64,000 bases of DNA from the NCBI GenBank assembly GCA_933207985.1, contig OW240913.1, positions 278,867,232 to 278,931,231 on the forward strand, written 5' to 3'. Below the pieces are notes generated by a model that did not search any database, was not told the DNA's origin, and was given only the letters and a program-made list of their open reading frames with translations. This stretch comes from Pelobates cultripes (taxonomy: Eukaryota > Chordata > Amphibia > Anura > Pelobatidae). A program made the position numbers and the translations under genes. The first letter of the stretch is position 1. Each line of letters begins with the position of its first letter. Shown here piece by piece: positions 11,894 through 21,632 of the stretch.

Positions 11894-12376
11894 GAACGGA
11901 CGGCACCTGGAATGTGGATGGTGAGGCACATGGGTTGCTGCCAGGGGGATCCGATCTGATAGCCTCCCGGGTGGAGCGCTGAATGGCCAGCAAACATCCT
12001 GCAGATTACGGAGCAGGTATGTAAGCCTGCTTTTATGCCGAGTCTCTAGTGGCAGCAAATCACTGCCCGTTGGAGACGCATGTGCACGGCGGTGGAAGGC
12101 ACGCCCAGTGGTTTTGCTTTCCACCGGAGTTCCGAAATGGCGATCTGAACTCTCCGAAATGGCGCCAAATTAAAAGCGGATCTGCCTATTTATGCTGTGC
12201 AGATCTTCCTGTCAGCATGGATGCTCGGCAGTGAAGGTCTCCCGTGTCACCAGCCCCCCAACACGGGTCAGAGGTTTTAGAGGTATGATTAGACTCCTTC
12301 TCATCTTTGTTGTAGTGAATGCTCTACTCCTTTACCAGATGTTTTTAAAAGGAAAGTCGGTAATGTTTGATCTTCC

Positions 12377-12886
12377 TTGACGCTAGAAAAATCCAAACAA
12401 CAAGAGATGAAATCCTTTTTGTCTTGGTTTCAGGATAATCTGGCCCAGACTTTTGAGTCTTTTAAACATCCTGCTCACACTTCTCCTGTAAAAGCTACTA
12501 AACAGAAGTCTAAAAGGAAGAGAACTCCGTCTAGTTCAGAACTATCCTCGGGTGAATGTTCTTTTTCTTATTCAGAATCCTCTAGTGACTCTATTTCTGA
12601 GGTTTGTTTTCCTCATGATGAGTTGAGAAAATTTATTAAAGAGGTTAATGTTATCCTTTCTGATGAAACGGTAGATAAATCCAAGGGTAAAGCACTTCCA
12701 GTCCAACAAAAAATGCTTGATTTAATATTCAGAGAATGGGAGAACCCTGAGAAAATGGCTTTTGTCTCCAGACATTTTAAAAGTATTGTTAAAATAGAGG
12801 AGGAAGATAAATGGGAAGAATTGCCGATGGTTGATGTACAAGTGGCTCAATTGTCTAAAAAAAACCTACAATTCCATGGATTCTGA
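12377..12886 (+). pseudogene. DIRS gag-like open frame
   Basis: About 160 codons, open from upstream of 12377, with the first ATG near 12408. The product is Lys- and Ser-rich: TKQKSKRKRTPSSSELSSG, then an acidic Ser-rich stretch (SYSESSSDSIS) and a helical C-terminal part (QKMLDLIFREWENPEKMAF). Its place directly upstream of RT, with a stop just before 12887, matches the gag-like first ORF of DIRS elements. No zinc knuckle is seen. This is the least eroded ORF of this copy. Confidence 0.6.
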
Positions 12887-12891
12887 CTCTG

Positions 12892-14685
12892 GTGCAAAAT
12901 GGATACCGAATAAAATTCTTAGATGTTCCAAGACCGAGTTTCCTTGTCTCCTCCTACCGGTCGAAGTTAAAAATCCAAGCTCTTTTTTCTGCCACGGTCT
13001 TCCTATTAAGAAAAGGTGTGGTAGAAAGGATTCCAACTTCCCAAGTATATCAAGTGGTATACTCCAGGTTGTTCCTAGTCCCAAAACCGGACATGTCTTT
13101 TCATCCAATATTGGATCTAAAAAACTTGAACAAACTCATTCCTTACCAACATTTCAGAATGGAGACTATAGCGTCTGTCACCCATATCCTTCGAAAAGGA
13201 GATTTCATGGCAACTTTGGATCTAAAGGATGCCTACCTGCATATTCCTATGGATGTGAAATCAAGAAAATACCTGAGGTTTGCTATAAGGAAAGGGAAAA
13301 AGGTCCATCATTTCCAATTCAAAGCCCTTCCATTCGGGCTAGCTTCAGCACCCAGGATTTTTACAAAGGTCCTCACACCTGTCACAGCTTTTTTAAGGAT
13401 GCAAGAAATCACAGTAGTACCTTACTTGGACGACTGGTTAATAAAGGCAGATTGAAGAGGCGCTCTAGAGTTAGATGTGGCCTATACGCTAGAAATCCTG
13501 GAAGAACATGGTTGGATTATCAACCTAGAAAAATCACGCCTTACTCCTACGAGGTCTGTCCTGTTTCTAGGGTTTTTGATCAAGTCAGAGACTCTGTCGG
13601 TTCATCTGACAAGAGAAAAGAGAATAAAGCTAAAGATTTTAATAAAAAAAACCTTCTTCGGATGTCAGAATGTTCTGTGAGAAAAGCCATGCAGGTTTTA
13701 GGTCATCTGACCTCTACAATCCCGGCAGTAAAATGCGCCAGAGCGGAATCAAGGCCCTTACAGTGGGAAATTCTTGTCCAATGATCAAAGAAGGAAGAAG
13801 ACTTGGATGCATTGAGTATATCAGATCATACAAAAGAAAAGATCTCTTGGTGGCTAGAGGAAAAATTCATTACAGAAGGCCTGTCTTTTCGTCAAAAATC
13901 TTGGATCGTGATTTCTACAGACGCTTCAAATACAGATTGGGGTGCTCACCTCCTGTATCACTGAAGACAAGGTGTTTGGTCGAAAAGGGAAACAAAAAAA
14001 TCTTCAAATTTCAGGGAGTTGTTGGCAGTTCTCTATGCTCTTCAGCGGTTCAAGGATTTCATTATTGGAAAAGCTGTAAAGATCCAGTTGGACAATCAGA
14101 CTACAGTCTCCTACCTAAACAAACAAGGCGGTACAAGAGTAAAAAAAAAATTATTTCCTTTGCTCACAGATTATGTCCTGGGCTCAAAGTCATCTAGACG
14201 ACATTTCCGCCATTCACATTCGAGGAGTAGACAACGTGGTAGCGGACGATTTAAGCAGCTCAAAATGGTCCCAGAACGAGTGGTCTCTCAATCCAGAAAT
14301 TTTTGCTCATCTGGTGAAGAGATTCGGTCTGCCAGTCATAGACCTTATGGCAAGAAGATCAAAAGTAAGATAGTTTGCCTCCCACTTCAAGGTAGACAAG
14401 CCGCTGGTAATGGATGGTCTTTTGATCCGATGGGAGTTTCCCCTTGCTTACATTTTTCCCCCAGTGAGCCTTGTCCCAAGGATTCCACAAAAGGTAACAT
14501 CCGATCAAGCTCGTATTCTGTCCATAATACCATACTGGCCAAACCGCAGCTGGTTCTCGGTTTTAAAGAAGATGGCTTTAAAGTACTGGATTCTCCCGGT
14601 AACACCGGATCTTCTGGAAAACAAGGGAATTCCAGTAGAAATATTGAACATGTTCAGGTTGACGGCTTGGCTGCTGCACGGCTAA
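12892..14685 (+). pseudogene. DIRS reverse transcriptase/RNase H pseudogene
   Basis: RT motifs in order are RLFLVPKPD and ILDLKNLNKLIP, MATLDLKDAYLHIPM (first catalytic Asp), KALPFGLASAPRIFTKV, and VVPYLDDWLIKA (YLDD). An in-frame TGA follows at 13453-13455. The same frame continues with INLEKSRLTPT and VLFLGFLI to 13680, then the match shifts frame. RNase H follows with STDASNTDWGAHL (near 13915), FRELLAVLYALQRFKD and LDNQTTVSYLN (about 14010-14130), and the C-terminal IIPYWPNRSWF block near 14520-14560 typical of DIRS elements. At least one frameshift and two internal stops are present. Confidence 0.8.
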
Positions 14686-15679
14686 TTCTGCATAATAGGG
14701 GCATTAAAGAAGAGAGGTTTCAGTTACTGTTAAATTCTACCAGAAGCTCTACTTCTATCTACTTAAAAATTTGGACGAGATTTCTTCACTGGTGCATATC
14801 TCATCGTTGCATAGGATCCTCTCCTTCTACTGATACTATCCTTCATTTTTTGCAAGATGGACTTGCTCAAGGTTTTAGTCTGTCTACCCTCAAAGTCCAA
14901 GTTTCCGCTCTCAGTCAATTTTTGGTAAAATATTGGCTTCTTGATCCTCATTAGGATATTTAAAGCTGTTAGACTTGTAAAGCCTCCTAAGAAAATCTGT
15001 TTTCCCTCTTAGGATTTGTCTTTAGTTTTGAAATCTCTGTGTACTGAGCCTTCGAACCATTGGAAGAAGCTTCATTGAAGAATCTGTTCCTGAAAACCAT
15101 GTTTTTGGTGGCCATTACTTCGGCTAAGCGGATAGCGGAACTCCAGGCCCTTTCTTCCTCTCCTGCCTTTACAAAACTTCTTCCGAATAAAGTGGTTCTG
15201 TACCCTAAGCCTTCCTTTCTTCCGAAAGTCATCTCCTCCAAGGTTATAAACCAACCTATTTTTCTTCCTTCCTTTTAATGGTCCATCTATGCCAGATTGG
15301 AAATTTGATTGGAGCCAACTAGATGTTGGTAGGTCTCTGAAAATCTACTTGGACCCCTCTTCTACGTATAGGATGACTGGTCATCTATTCGTGAATTTCT
15401 TTGGAAAATTTAAAGGCCAAGTTGCCTCCAAGGCCACTTTAGCTAGATGGCTGGTGGATACTATTAAATTGGCTTATTCTTCCTTGAATCTACCTCTGCC
15501 TCCTTGAAAGCACATTCTACTAGAGCCATGGCTGCCTCTTGGCCAAAAAAGTGTGTGCCTCTCCGGAAGATATATGCAAGGCGGCTACCTGGTCTTCTTT
15601 CAACACTTTTTTTGTCAAGCCTTACAGGCTAGCCATATTCTCTGCTTCTGACGCTGATTTTGGGCACAAGGTGTTATAA
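14640..15679 (+). pseudogene. DIRS tyrosine recombinase pseudogene
   Basis: The N-terminal core-binding part reads SIYLKIWTRFLHWC and LSTLKVQVSALSQFL (to 14954). The catalytic part follows in other frames. TSAKRIAEL (near 15120) carries the first catalytic Arg. Around 15360-15460 TGHLFVNFFG and ASKATLARWL are seen. AHSTRAMAASW (near 15510) carries the His-x-x-Arg pair. CKAATWSSFNTFF then KPYRL (near 15580-15630) supplies the candidate nucleophilic Tyr. The residue before this Tyr is Pro, where His is common in the family. Frameshifts lie near 14955-15060 and 15545. Confidence 0.75.
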
Positions 15680-15715
15680 ACTGTTATTGCCTAAATTCCC
15701 GCCCTTAGTATGGGA

Positions 15716-15820
15716 TCTCAATATATCCTTATTGTACTGCCACCATATGTCAGGAAAAACTGTAATTTTACTCACCGTAAATTCCTTTTTCCTTAATATG
15801 GTGGCAGTACATCACTCCCT
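15716..15820 (+). repeat. DIRS internal complementary region
   Basis: This short block holds gtactgccaccatatgtcag (complement of the left end) joined, through actgtaattttactcaccg, to the complement of the far right end (ttaatatggtggcagtac). The two element ends meet here in inverted form, as expected for the DIRS region thought to template full-length ends from a circular intermediate. Confidence 0.75.
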
Positions 15821-15884
15821 CCCTTTATGTATATATATATATTATATTTGGGTGTTCTATGGATTCACTGAGGTGTTCTTGGTA

Positions 15885-16045
15885 CGTACTGAGGTCCCTG
15901 GGCTGGTTGGGTCTCTTATACCTGGTAAGGGGAGGTACTTTTTATGTAAATTATTTATCTCAGATGCTTGTCCCGAGGGAAGAGTACATCCCTATTGTAC
16001 TACCACCATATTAAGGAAAAAGGAATTTACGGTGAGTAAAATCAG
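15885..16045 (+). repeat. DIRS right inverted terminal repeat
   Basis: Inverted counterpart of 11749-11893, with ctcttatacctggtaagggg and gtcccgagggaagagtac. It extends past the left repeat by about 40 bases (ggaatttacggtgagtaaa). Confidence 0.8.
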
Positions 16046-16046
16046 T

Positions 16047-16070
16047 TTTCCATTTTGATAAACAAGATTT

Positions 16071-16116
<46 letters not shown>

Positions 16117-16178
16117 GTGTGTATATGTATTTTTATTTTAATTTTATTTTTTTTAAATCTTGTTTATTAAAATGGAAA
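16047..16178. repeat. Inverted repeat around an AT/TG microsatellite
   Basis: Left arm 16047-16080 (tttccattttgataaacaag...) and right arm 16145-16178 pair over about 32 bases with one mismatch. The loop is poly-A, (TA)n and tgtgtgt. It begins exactly where the DIRS element ends. Confidence 0.8.
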
Positions 16179-16562
16179 TGTTCCATTTTCTTGGGTGGTC
16201 TTTATCCTATTGATACATAATGCTCATTTTATAAATTTTCTTCAGTTAACAATTGAAATGTATATTATAGCAAACAAAATTTCAATACTAAAACATTTTA
16301 CATCACCTATTACACATTATTGGGCTGAATAAAAAACATGCAAGTGTTCCATATTGAGTGAAACGAGTATGTTTAGCTATACATTGATTTATAAATACAT
16401 CCATAAATGTAGTTTGCAAACTTTTTATTTTTTTATTTTACTGCTACAAATTCCCACTGGCCTTTTCATTTCCCTACAGATTAAACTGCCCATTTTATGA
16501 TTTTTAGGACTGTACTAGGATGGGTATGAGTACTGATTAATGGTAATGGCTAGGGGGTCTCA

Positions 16563-17055
16563 TTAAAGGGACACTATAGTCACCAGAACAACTATGGATT
16601 ATTGCATTTGTTCTGGTGAGTAGAATCATTTCCTTCAGGCTTTTTTTTTGCTGTAAACACTGTCTTTTCAGAGAAAATGCAGTGTTTACATTACAGCCTA
16701 GTGATAACTCCACTGGCCACTCCTCAGATGGCTGCTAGAGGTGCTTTCTTGGGCATTCCTGCTTAGTGTGCATCACAACATTCAGTGTCTCCACCCTCTG
16801 CATGCAGACACTGAACTTTCCTCATAGAGATTCATTGATTCAATTCATCTCTATGAGGAGATGCTGATTGGCCAGGGCAGTGTTTGACTTGTGCTGGCTC
16901 TGCCCCTGATCTGCCTCTTTGACAGTCTCAGCCAGTCTTATGGGGAAGCATTGTAATTGGCTCAGACCACCACTTCAAGGGGTCTAGATGGTGGTTTTAA
17001 CACTACAGGGTCAGGAATACATGTTTGTGTTCCTGACCCTATAGAGTTCCTTTAA
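16563..17055. mobile_element. T2-like MITE, complete
   Basis: It starts TTAAAGGGACACTATAGTC and ends with the inverted ctatagagttcctttaa, giving about 17-base terminal inverted repeats within TTAA. It is 493 bases and non-coding. The interior has the palindromic pair cctcatagagattcattga / tcaattcatctctatgagg. Ends of the form TTAAAGGRR fit the T2/Kolobok family (family knowledge). Confidence 0.8.
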
Positions 17056-18649
17056 GTATGGTTTTTATTGTCCTGAACTTGTAAAAGAGTCCTAAATCAC
17101 ATGATGAATTATACCGAAATAAACCATGTTGAAATTTGGAAATTGGTAATACATATAAATTTACATTTGTTTTTTTTTTATAAAACTACACTGTATCCCT
17201 ACAATCCTTATGTAGCCATTGTGTTTGATACACTGCTGCAACATTTTCCTCACAGCTGGTGCTTTCTTTCCCATCACTACCCAGTGTTCAGTGGCTATAG
17301 GATGTATTAATTCAGTGGTTTTTCTAGGATATGGTCTGAGGGTTAATAATGCAAAGCGTGTGGGCTTTCAGCTCTCCCCATTACTATGCTTTTGTTTGGG
17401 AAGAATATTTAATGCAGTGCCCTAATAATGAGACAAAACCCCATTTATCTCATCTAAAGTGTGTAAGGTGAAAGGGTAAAGAAAACAGATAGATTTCCCA
17501 AGATCCCTGCTAACATGAGATTCGATTACATGCTCTCCCACAGGCATATTTGTTGAAGATGAATTTATAATTCTTTTACTTTATCATTAATTTTAACAGG
17601 CCTCTGTTCTCCACTGTTTTCTTTTTTTTTTTCTTTTTCTCACACTCTAAATTTAAGATCCCCCTTATGCATGCTTCTTTCATTTCCTTTGTAGATACAA
17701 CCCAGTTGGCCTTTCTGTAGATACTATTTTTTCCCCTTCAAAAATCTCTCTCCTACTCTTCTCCCCACTGCATATCTTCTCATCCCCTCCATATTACTGG
17801 CCTTTTCTCACGCCAAGTCACTCTTCCTCCTTTTTAGTTTGGCTTCTTCACCTTGTTCACCACTCTCCTCTCCCAAATGTCTTAGTCTCTAAAACTATGC
17901 TAGCTCCCAATGTTTACCCCTCTCTTAATTTATACTTTTTTCTCTCAGGTTTTTTTTTCTCTTTACCACAATCATATCTATCATCTCTGCCACATGTCCA
18001 TTTAAAAAACTCTCCTCGTTCCACAATTGCCTACATTTTACTTCTATCAATATTGGCTTCACCGTGTTTTCTAATAGAATTTACCTTGTGCCTACTATTG
18101 CTGACGTGAAGTGCACTGATATCTATGCTAACTACAGCAGTTTACCTGATGATAACATAGAACCAATAATGTCACTTCTCTGGATTGACCATTTTTCATT
18201 TCCTCATCCCAGTAAGCCCTATTGAAGTGCTACTAAAGTATATAAAAAAAAAAAAAAAACCTTCAGTTACATTTTTGTGTCCAGGATGAAATCATGGCCA
18301 GCACGTGCGTGCGTAGGAATTTACAGAGAAGTGGAATGCAAGCACGTATTCTAAGGCATTATTAATATTATTATTACTTATAAAGCACCAACAAATTCTG
18401 CAGTGCTTTATAATGGCATCCCTTCCTTAGTGCCATAGGTGCACATGGCATTGCGGTGGCTAAATTATTTTAAATGGCTTGCTCTGGATGTGCAAAGACA
18501 GCCAGACATACAGTGCAAAGTATAAAATAAAAAATATTGCAGATACAAAACACAACTCATAAAGGGTAATCTTTTGTTAGCTATTGTGTTGGAAAAGGTT
18601 CCCCAGTTCCAGTAACGTGAATTCCAGAATTAATGGCTATCCTGTAGGG
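17056..18649. other. Intron sequence, pyrimidine-rich stretch
   Basis: 17600-18100 is strikingly C/T-rich on the + strand and contains a 70-codon frame with no recognised domain. 18370-18415 (ttataaagcaccaacaaatt...) resembles the complement of the 3' tail of the L2-like LINE near 58870. Nothing else was recognised. Confidence 0.4.
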
Positions 18650-19540
18650 CAGGGGTGGGGAACCTTTTTTTCTGTCAAGGGCCATTTGGATATTTAAAAC
18701 ATCCCTTGCGGCCCATACAAAATAATCAATGTAAAAATTAGCCTGCTGTATTTTAACAACTCACTCCTAATGTGATGGCTGGAACTGCTTCTCTTTGGTG
18801 TGATGTTAGCTGATATTGATGATGTTGCTACTCGCAGTGTGTGTGTGAGTGTGTGTGGGGGAGACAGTGTGTGTGTGCGGGGGGGCGGACTGTGTGTGTG
18901 TGAAAGGGATGCAGTGTGTGTGAAAGGGATGCTGTGTGTGTGTGTAGTGTATTTGTGTGACGGGGTCTGTGTTTGTTTGGAGGGTTCTGGATGTGTGTGT
19001 GGGGGGGTGCAGTGTGTGTGAGAGGTTTTGTGTGTGGGGGGGTGCAGTGTGTTTGTGAGGGGTTCTGTGTGTGTGTGTGGGTGCAGTGTGTTTGTGTGAG
19101 GGGTTCTGTGTATGTGTGGGGGTGCAGTGTGTTTGTGTGAGGGTTCTGTGTGTGTAAGGGGGGGTGTAGTGTGTTTGTGTGAGGGGTTCTGTAGGTGTGT
19201 GAGGTACCCTCCTTCTTATCTCTGGCCTGGAAGGAGAGGACATACCACTGCACTGGTTTCACGTGCACCTTAGCCTGCAGCTCCTTCGGCTGCAGGCTGA
19301 CTTCACTATTTTCTTCCCGGGAGCACAGCGCTGTTGGAGCGTTGCCATGGTAATGCGTAGCAACACTCTGACCTGCATGCTCACAAGAGGATCGCAGCCT
19401 CCCGGGTCCTAGCTTCCTCCCTCTCTCTCCTTTAACAAATTGCCCGGAGACCGGTGAAGTAGATCTTTGATCTCCCCACTGGCCTGAAAAAGGCAGATAG
19501 CAGAGCCGGCTCTCCACGGTCAGGTCGTTCCCCACCCCTG
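18650..19540. mobile_element. Non-autonomous hAT element with perfect 8-bp TSD
   Basis: The ends are CAGGGGTGGGGAAC and its inverse GTTCCCCACCCCTG, flanked on both sides by the exact 8-base duplication ctgtaggg (18642-18649 and 19541-19548). An 8-base duplication and short CAGGG-type ends identify hAT. The interior has no transposase: a GT-rich minisatellite (18836-19190), then a GC-rich block with an imperfect palindrome around gcgttgccatggtaa. Confidence 0.9.
18836..19190. repeat. GT-rich minisatellite inside hAT
   Basis: Irregular units of about 35-50 bases built on gtgcagtgtgtttgtgtgag plus gggttctgtgtgtg. The complement is open over long stretches, giving false Thr/His-rich frames. Confidence 0.85.
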
Positions 19541-19548
19541 CTGTAGGG

Positions 19549-20389
19549 AAACCAGAGAGCCAGTGGTAACAATAGGTTTCACTGGTATATGTAAACTTGA
19601 ATGTTTTACGTGATGGTGCTAAATGATATTGAATTCAGCATTGTGTGTTAAAATATGTAATAGGGAGAATATATTTATAAACTAGGAGTTTTCATGAGTT
19701 TTATGCAGGCTCTGCCATTAGTAATGTGATCAAATAGCTTTATTGCTGAGCTGGATGTCTGTTGTGTCAAAAGGAAATTAAGCAAAATCATATTAACCAT
19801 ACCTAATTAAAAGTATTAGGAAACGATGGTATCATAGCAAATGACTGTTCAAAATCCTAGAAGTAATGAAACAATAGCAAAAACCGTGTAAGTGAAATGT
19901 AGCTTATAATTGAATGTAATTGCTTATGTGTTTCCTCTCTTTTCTGATGTGTCACAAAACAAAACCTTTTTAATTTAGACTCTTGTTTCATTGATCCCAA
20001 GAGACACTGCGTAAATCATTCTGCTTCTCAGACCACTTCCAGAAACATTGGGTTTAGGGTCTCTTTACATTCACTTTATTACACAATACACATGGGGGGA
20101 TTAATGTTTAAGCAATGCGGTGAAGCATTTCATGCAGTATATATTTTCTCTGGATGTGTAATGTTCATGTACAAGGGAATATTGTCCATTGAATGCGTGT
20201 GTATTTAATTTTTTTTTCAATGGTTTTGTGCATCATGTTTGTTTTTGTGTGTGTAAAAATTATGTATATATTAATATATATAATTGTATGTTATATGCCC
20301 TAGTCACTAGGTGCATAGCTAGCACTCAAAGGGACTTGTGTATGAACATAAAATGAATTATAAAGTGTGTGTGTGTGTGTATAAATATA
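19549..20389. other. Unassigned intron sequence
   Basis: AT-rich sequence, with a short (GT)n tract at 20365-20380 just before the Tc1 element. No other feature was recognised. Confidence 0.45.
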
Positions 20390-20523
20390 CAGTTGCAAGA
20401 AAAAGTATGTGAACCCTTTGGAATGATATGGATTTCTGCACAACTTGGTGATAAAATGTGATCTGATCATCACCTAAGTCACAACAATAGACAGTCACAG
20501 TCTGCTTAACCCCTTCAGGACGG

Positions 20524-21346
20524 GTGACGGACGAGGTCCGTCACAGAGGGGAGACCCTTAACGACGGGTGACGGACCTCGTCCGTCACGCGGTAAAATTA
20601 ACCCCGGATCGCCGCGCGGCGATCGCGGGGTTAATGGTGCTCCCGGTATGCCTCTGCATTAGAGGCATACAGGGAGCACCCGGTCAGGCTGCCCAGCACA
20701 TGTGCTCGCTCTGACCGCAAGTCTGAGCGAGCACATGTGCTCTGTATACTCACCTACCGGCTCCCTGCACTTCCGGGTTCTGTGTGAAGTGCAGGGAGCC
20801 GGATCAGTGATGATCCTGCCCCCTGCTGAAAAAATAAATAAAGTTAATTTAAAGTGTCCCCCCCCATAACCATTTTAATAAAAAATTAACCCATTCCCTG
20901 CCAATTGATCACTGACTACAGTGATCAATTGGCAGGGATTACATTTTACTATGATCTGATTTTTTTTTTAACCCCTGAGGGTTAATTCTTTTTTTTAACC
21001 CTCAGGGGTTAAATTAATTAAATTAATTAATTAAATTATTTTTAAATTATATATTTAGATAGCTGGGGTGGGTGGAAGTTAGTGGGGAATTGGCATTAGG
21101 CTAACTAGGGGTTAACTTTAAAAAAAAGTTTTAAAAGAAATTAAGCTTAAAAAATGTTTTAATAACATTTAAGTAAAAAAAACAAAAAAAACACACTTTA
21201 CCTAGTCCAAATAAAAATTAACCCCTTCCCTGCCAGTCGATCACTGCCTACAGCGATCAAATAGAGATCACAGTATTATACTGTGATCTAATTTTTTTTA
21301 ACCCCTGAGGATTAACTTTTATTTATTTTTTTAACCCTCAGGGGTT
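20524..21346. repeat. Chain of about eleven hairpins
   Basis: Successive palindromes lie at 20524-20544, 20568-20588, 20598-20634, 20637-20679, 20695-20741 (17-base arms), 20757-20802 (17-base arms) and 20801-20816. They continue at 20896-20937 (19-base arms), 20968-21012 (18-base arms), 21265-21289 and 21300-21346 (one mismatch). The first two share arms GTGACGGAC/GTCCGTCAC with loops GAG and CTC. Most are perfect. Confidence 0.9.
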
Positions 21347-21632
21347 CAATTTATTTAATTAATTAATTTAAATATTTTATAACTATATATTTTGCTAGCT
21401 GGGGTGGGTGGGAGTTATGGGAAAATGGGGAATTTACTGTTAGTGCTGCGTACTGCTAGTTAGGGGTTAACGGTAAAAAAAAAAGCTTAGAAAAATGTTA
21501 AATCTGTAAAAAAGTTTTAAGAAAGTTTAGGAAAGTTTAAAAAAAATTTATAAGCAAAACAAAAGTTTAAAAAGTAGTTTTTAAAAGTAAAAAAGTTATA
21601 AAAAGTAAAAAAATACATTTTAAAAACGCTCA

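Larger units (their letters stand above)
11749..16045 (+). mobile_element. DIRS-like retrotransposon, near full length, decayed
   Basis: A tyrosine-recombinase retrotransposon of about 4.3 kb on the + strand. Contents in order are a left terminal repeat, a gag-like region (12377-12886), RT/RNase H (12892-14685) and a tyrosine recombinase (about 14640-15679). Next come a short block (about 15716-15820) combining inverted copies of both ends, and an inverted right terminal repeat (about 15885-16045). The left repeat near 11755-11875 and the right repeat are inverted copies of each other over about 120 bases. An inverted-repeat element with an internal complementary region is the DIRS1 hallmark, explained by a circular intermediate. 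Many stops and frameshifts show that it is inactive. Confidence 0.85.

Noticed and set aside
11591..12124. 177-codon minus-strand frame
   Set aside because: Crosses the microsatellite and the DIRS terminal repeat. No homology.
18806..19535. 145- and 235-codon minus-strand frames
   Set aside because: Complement of the GT-rich array and GC block of the hAT element at 18650-19540.
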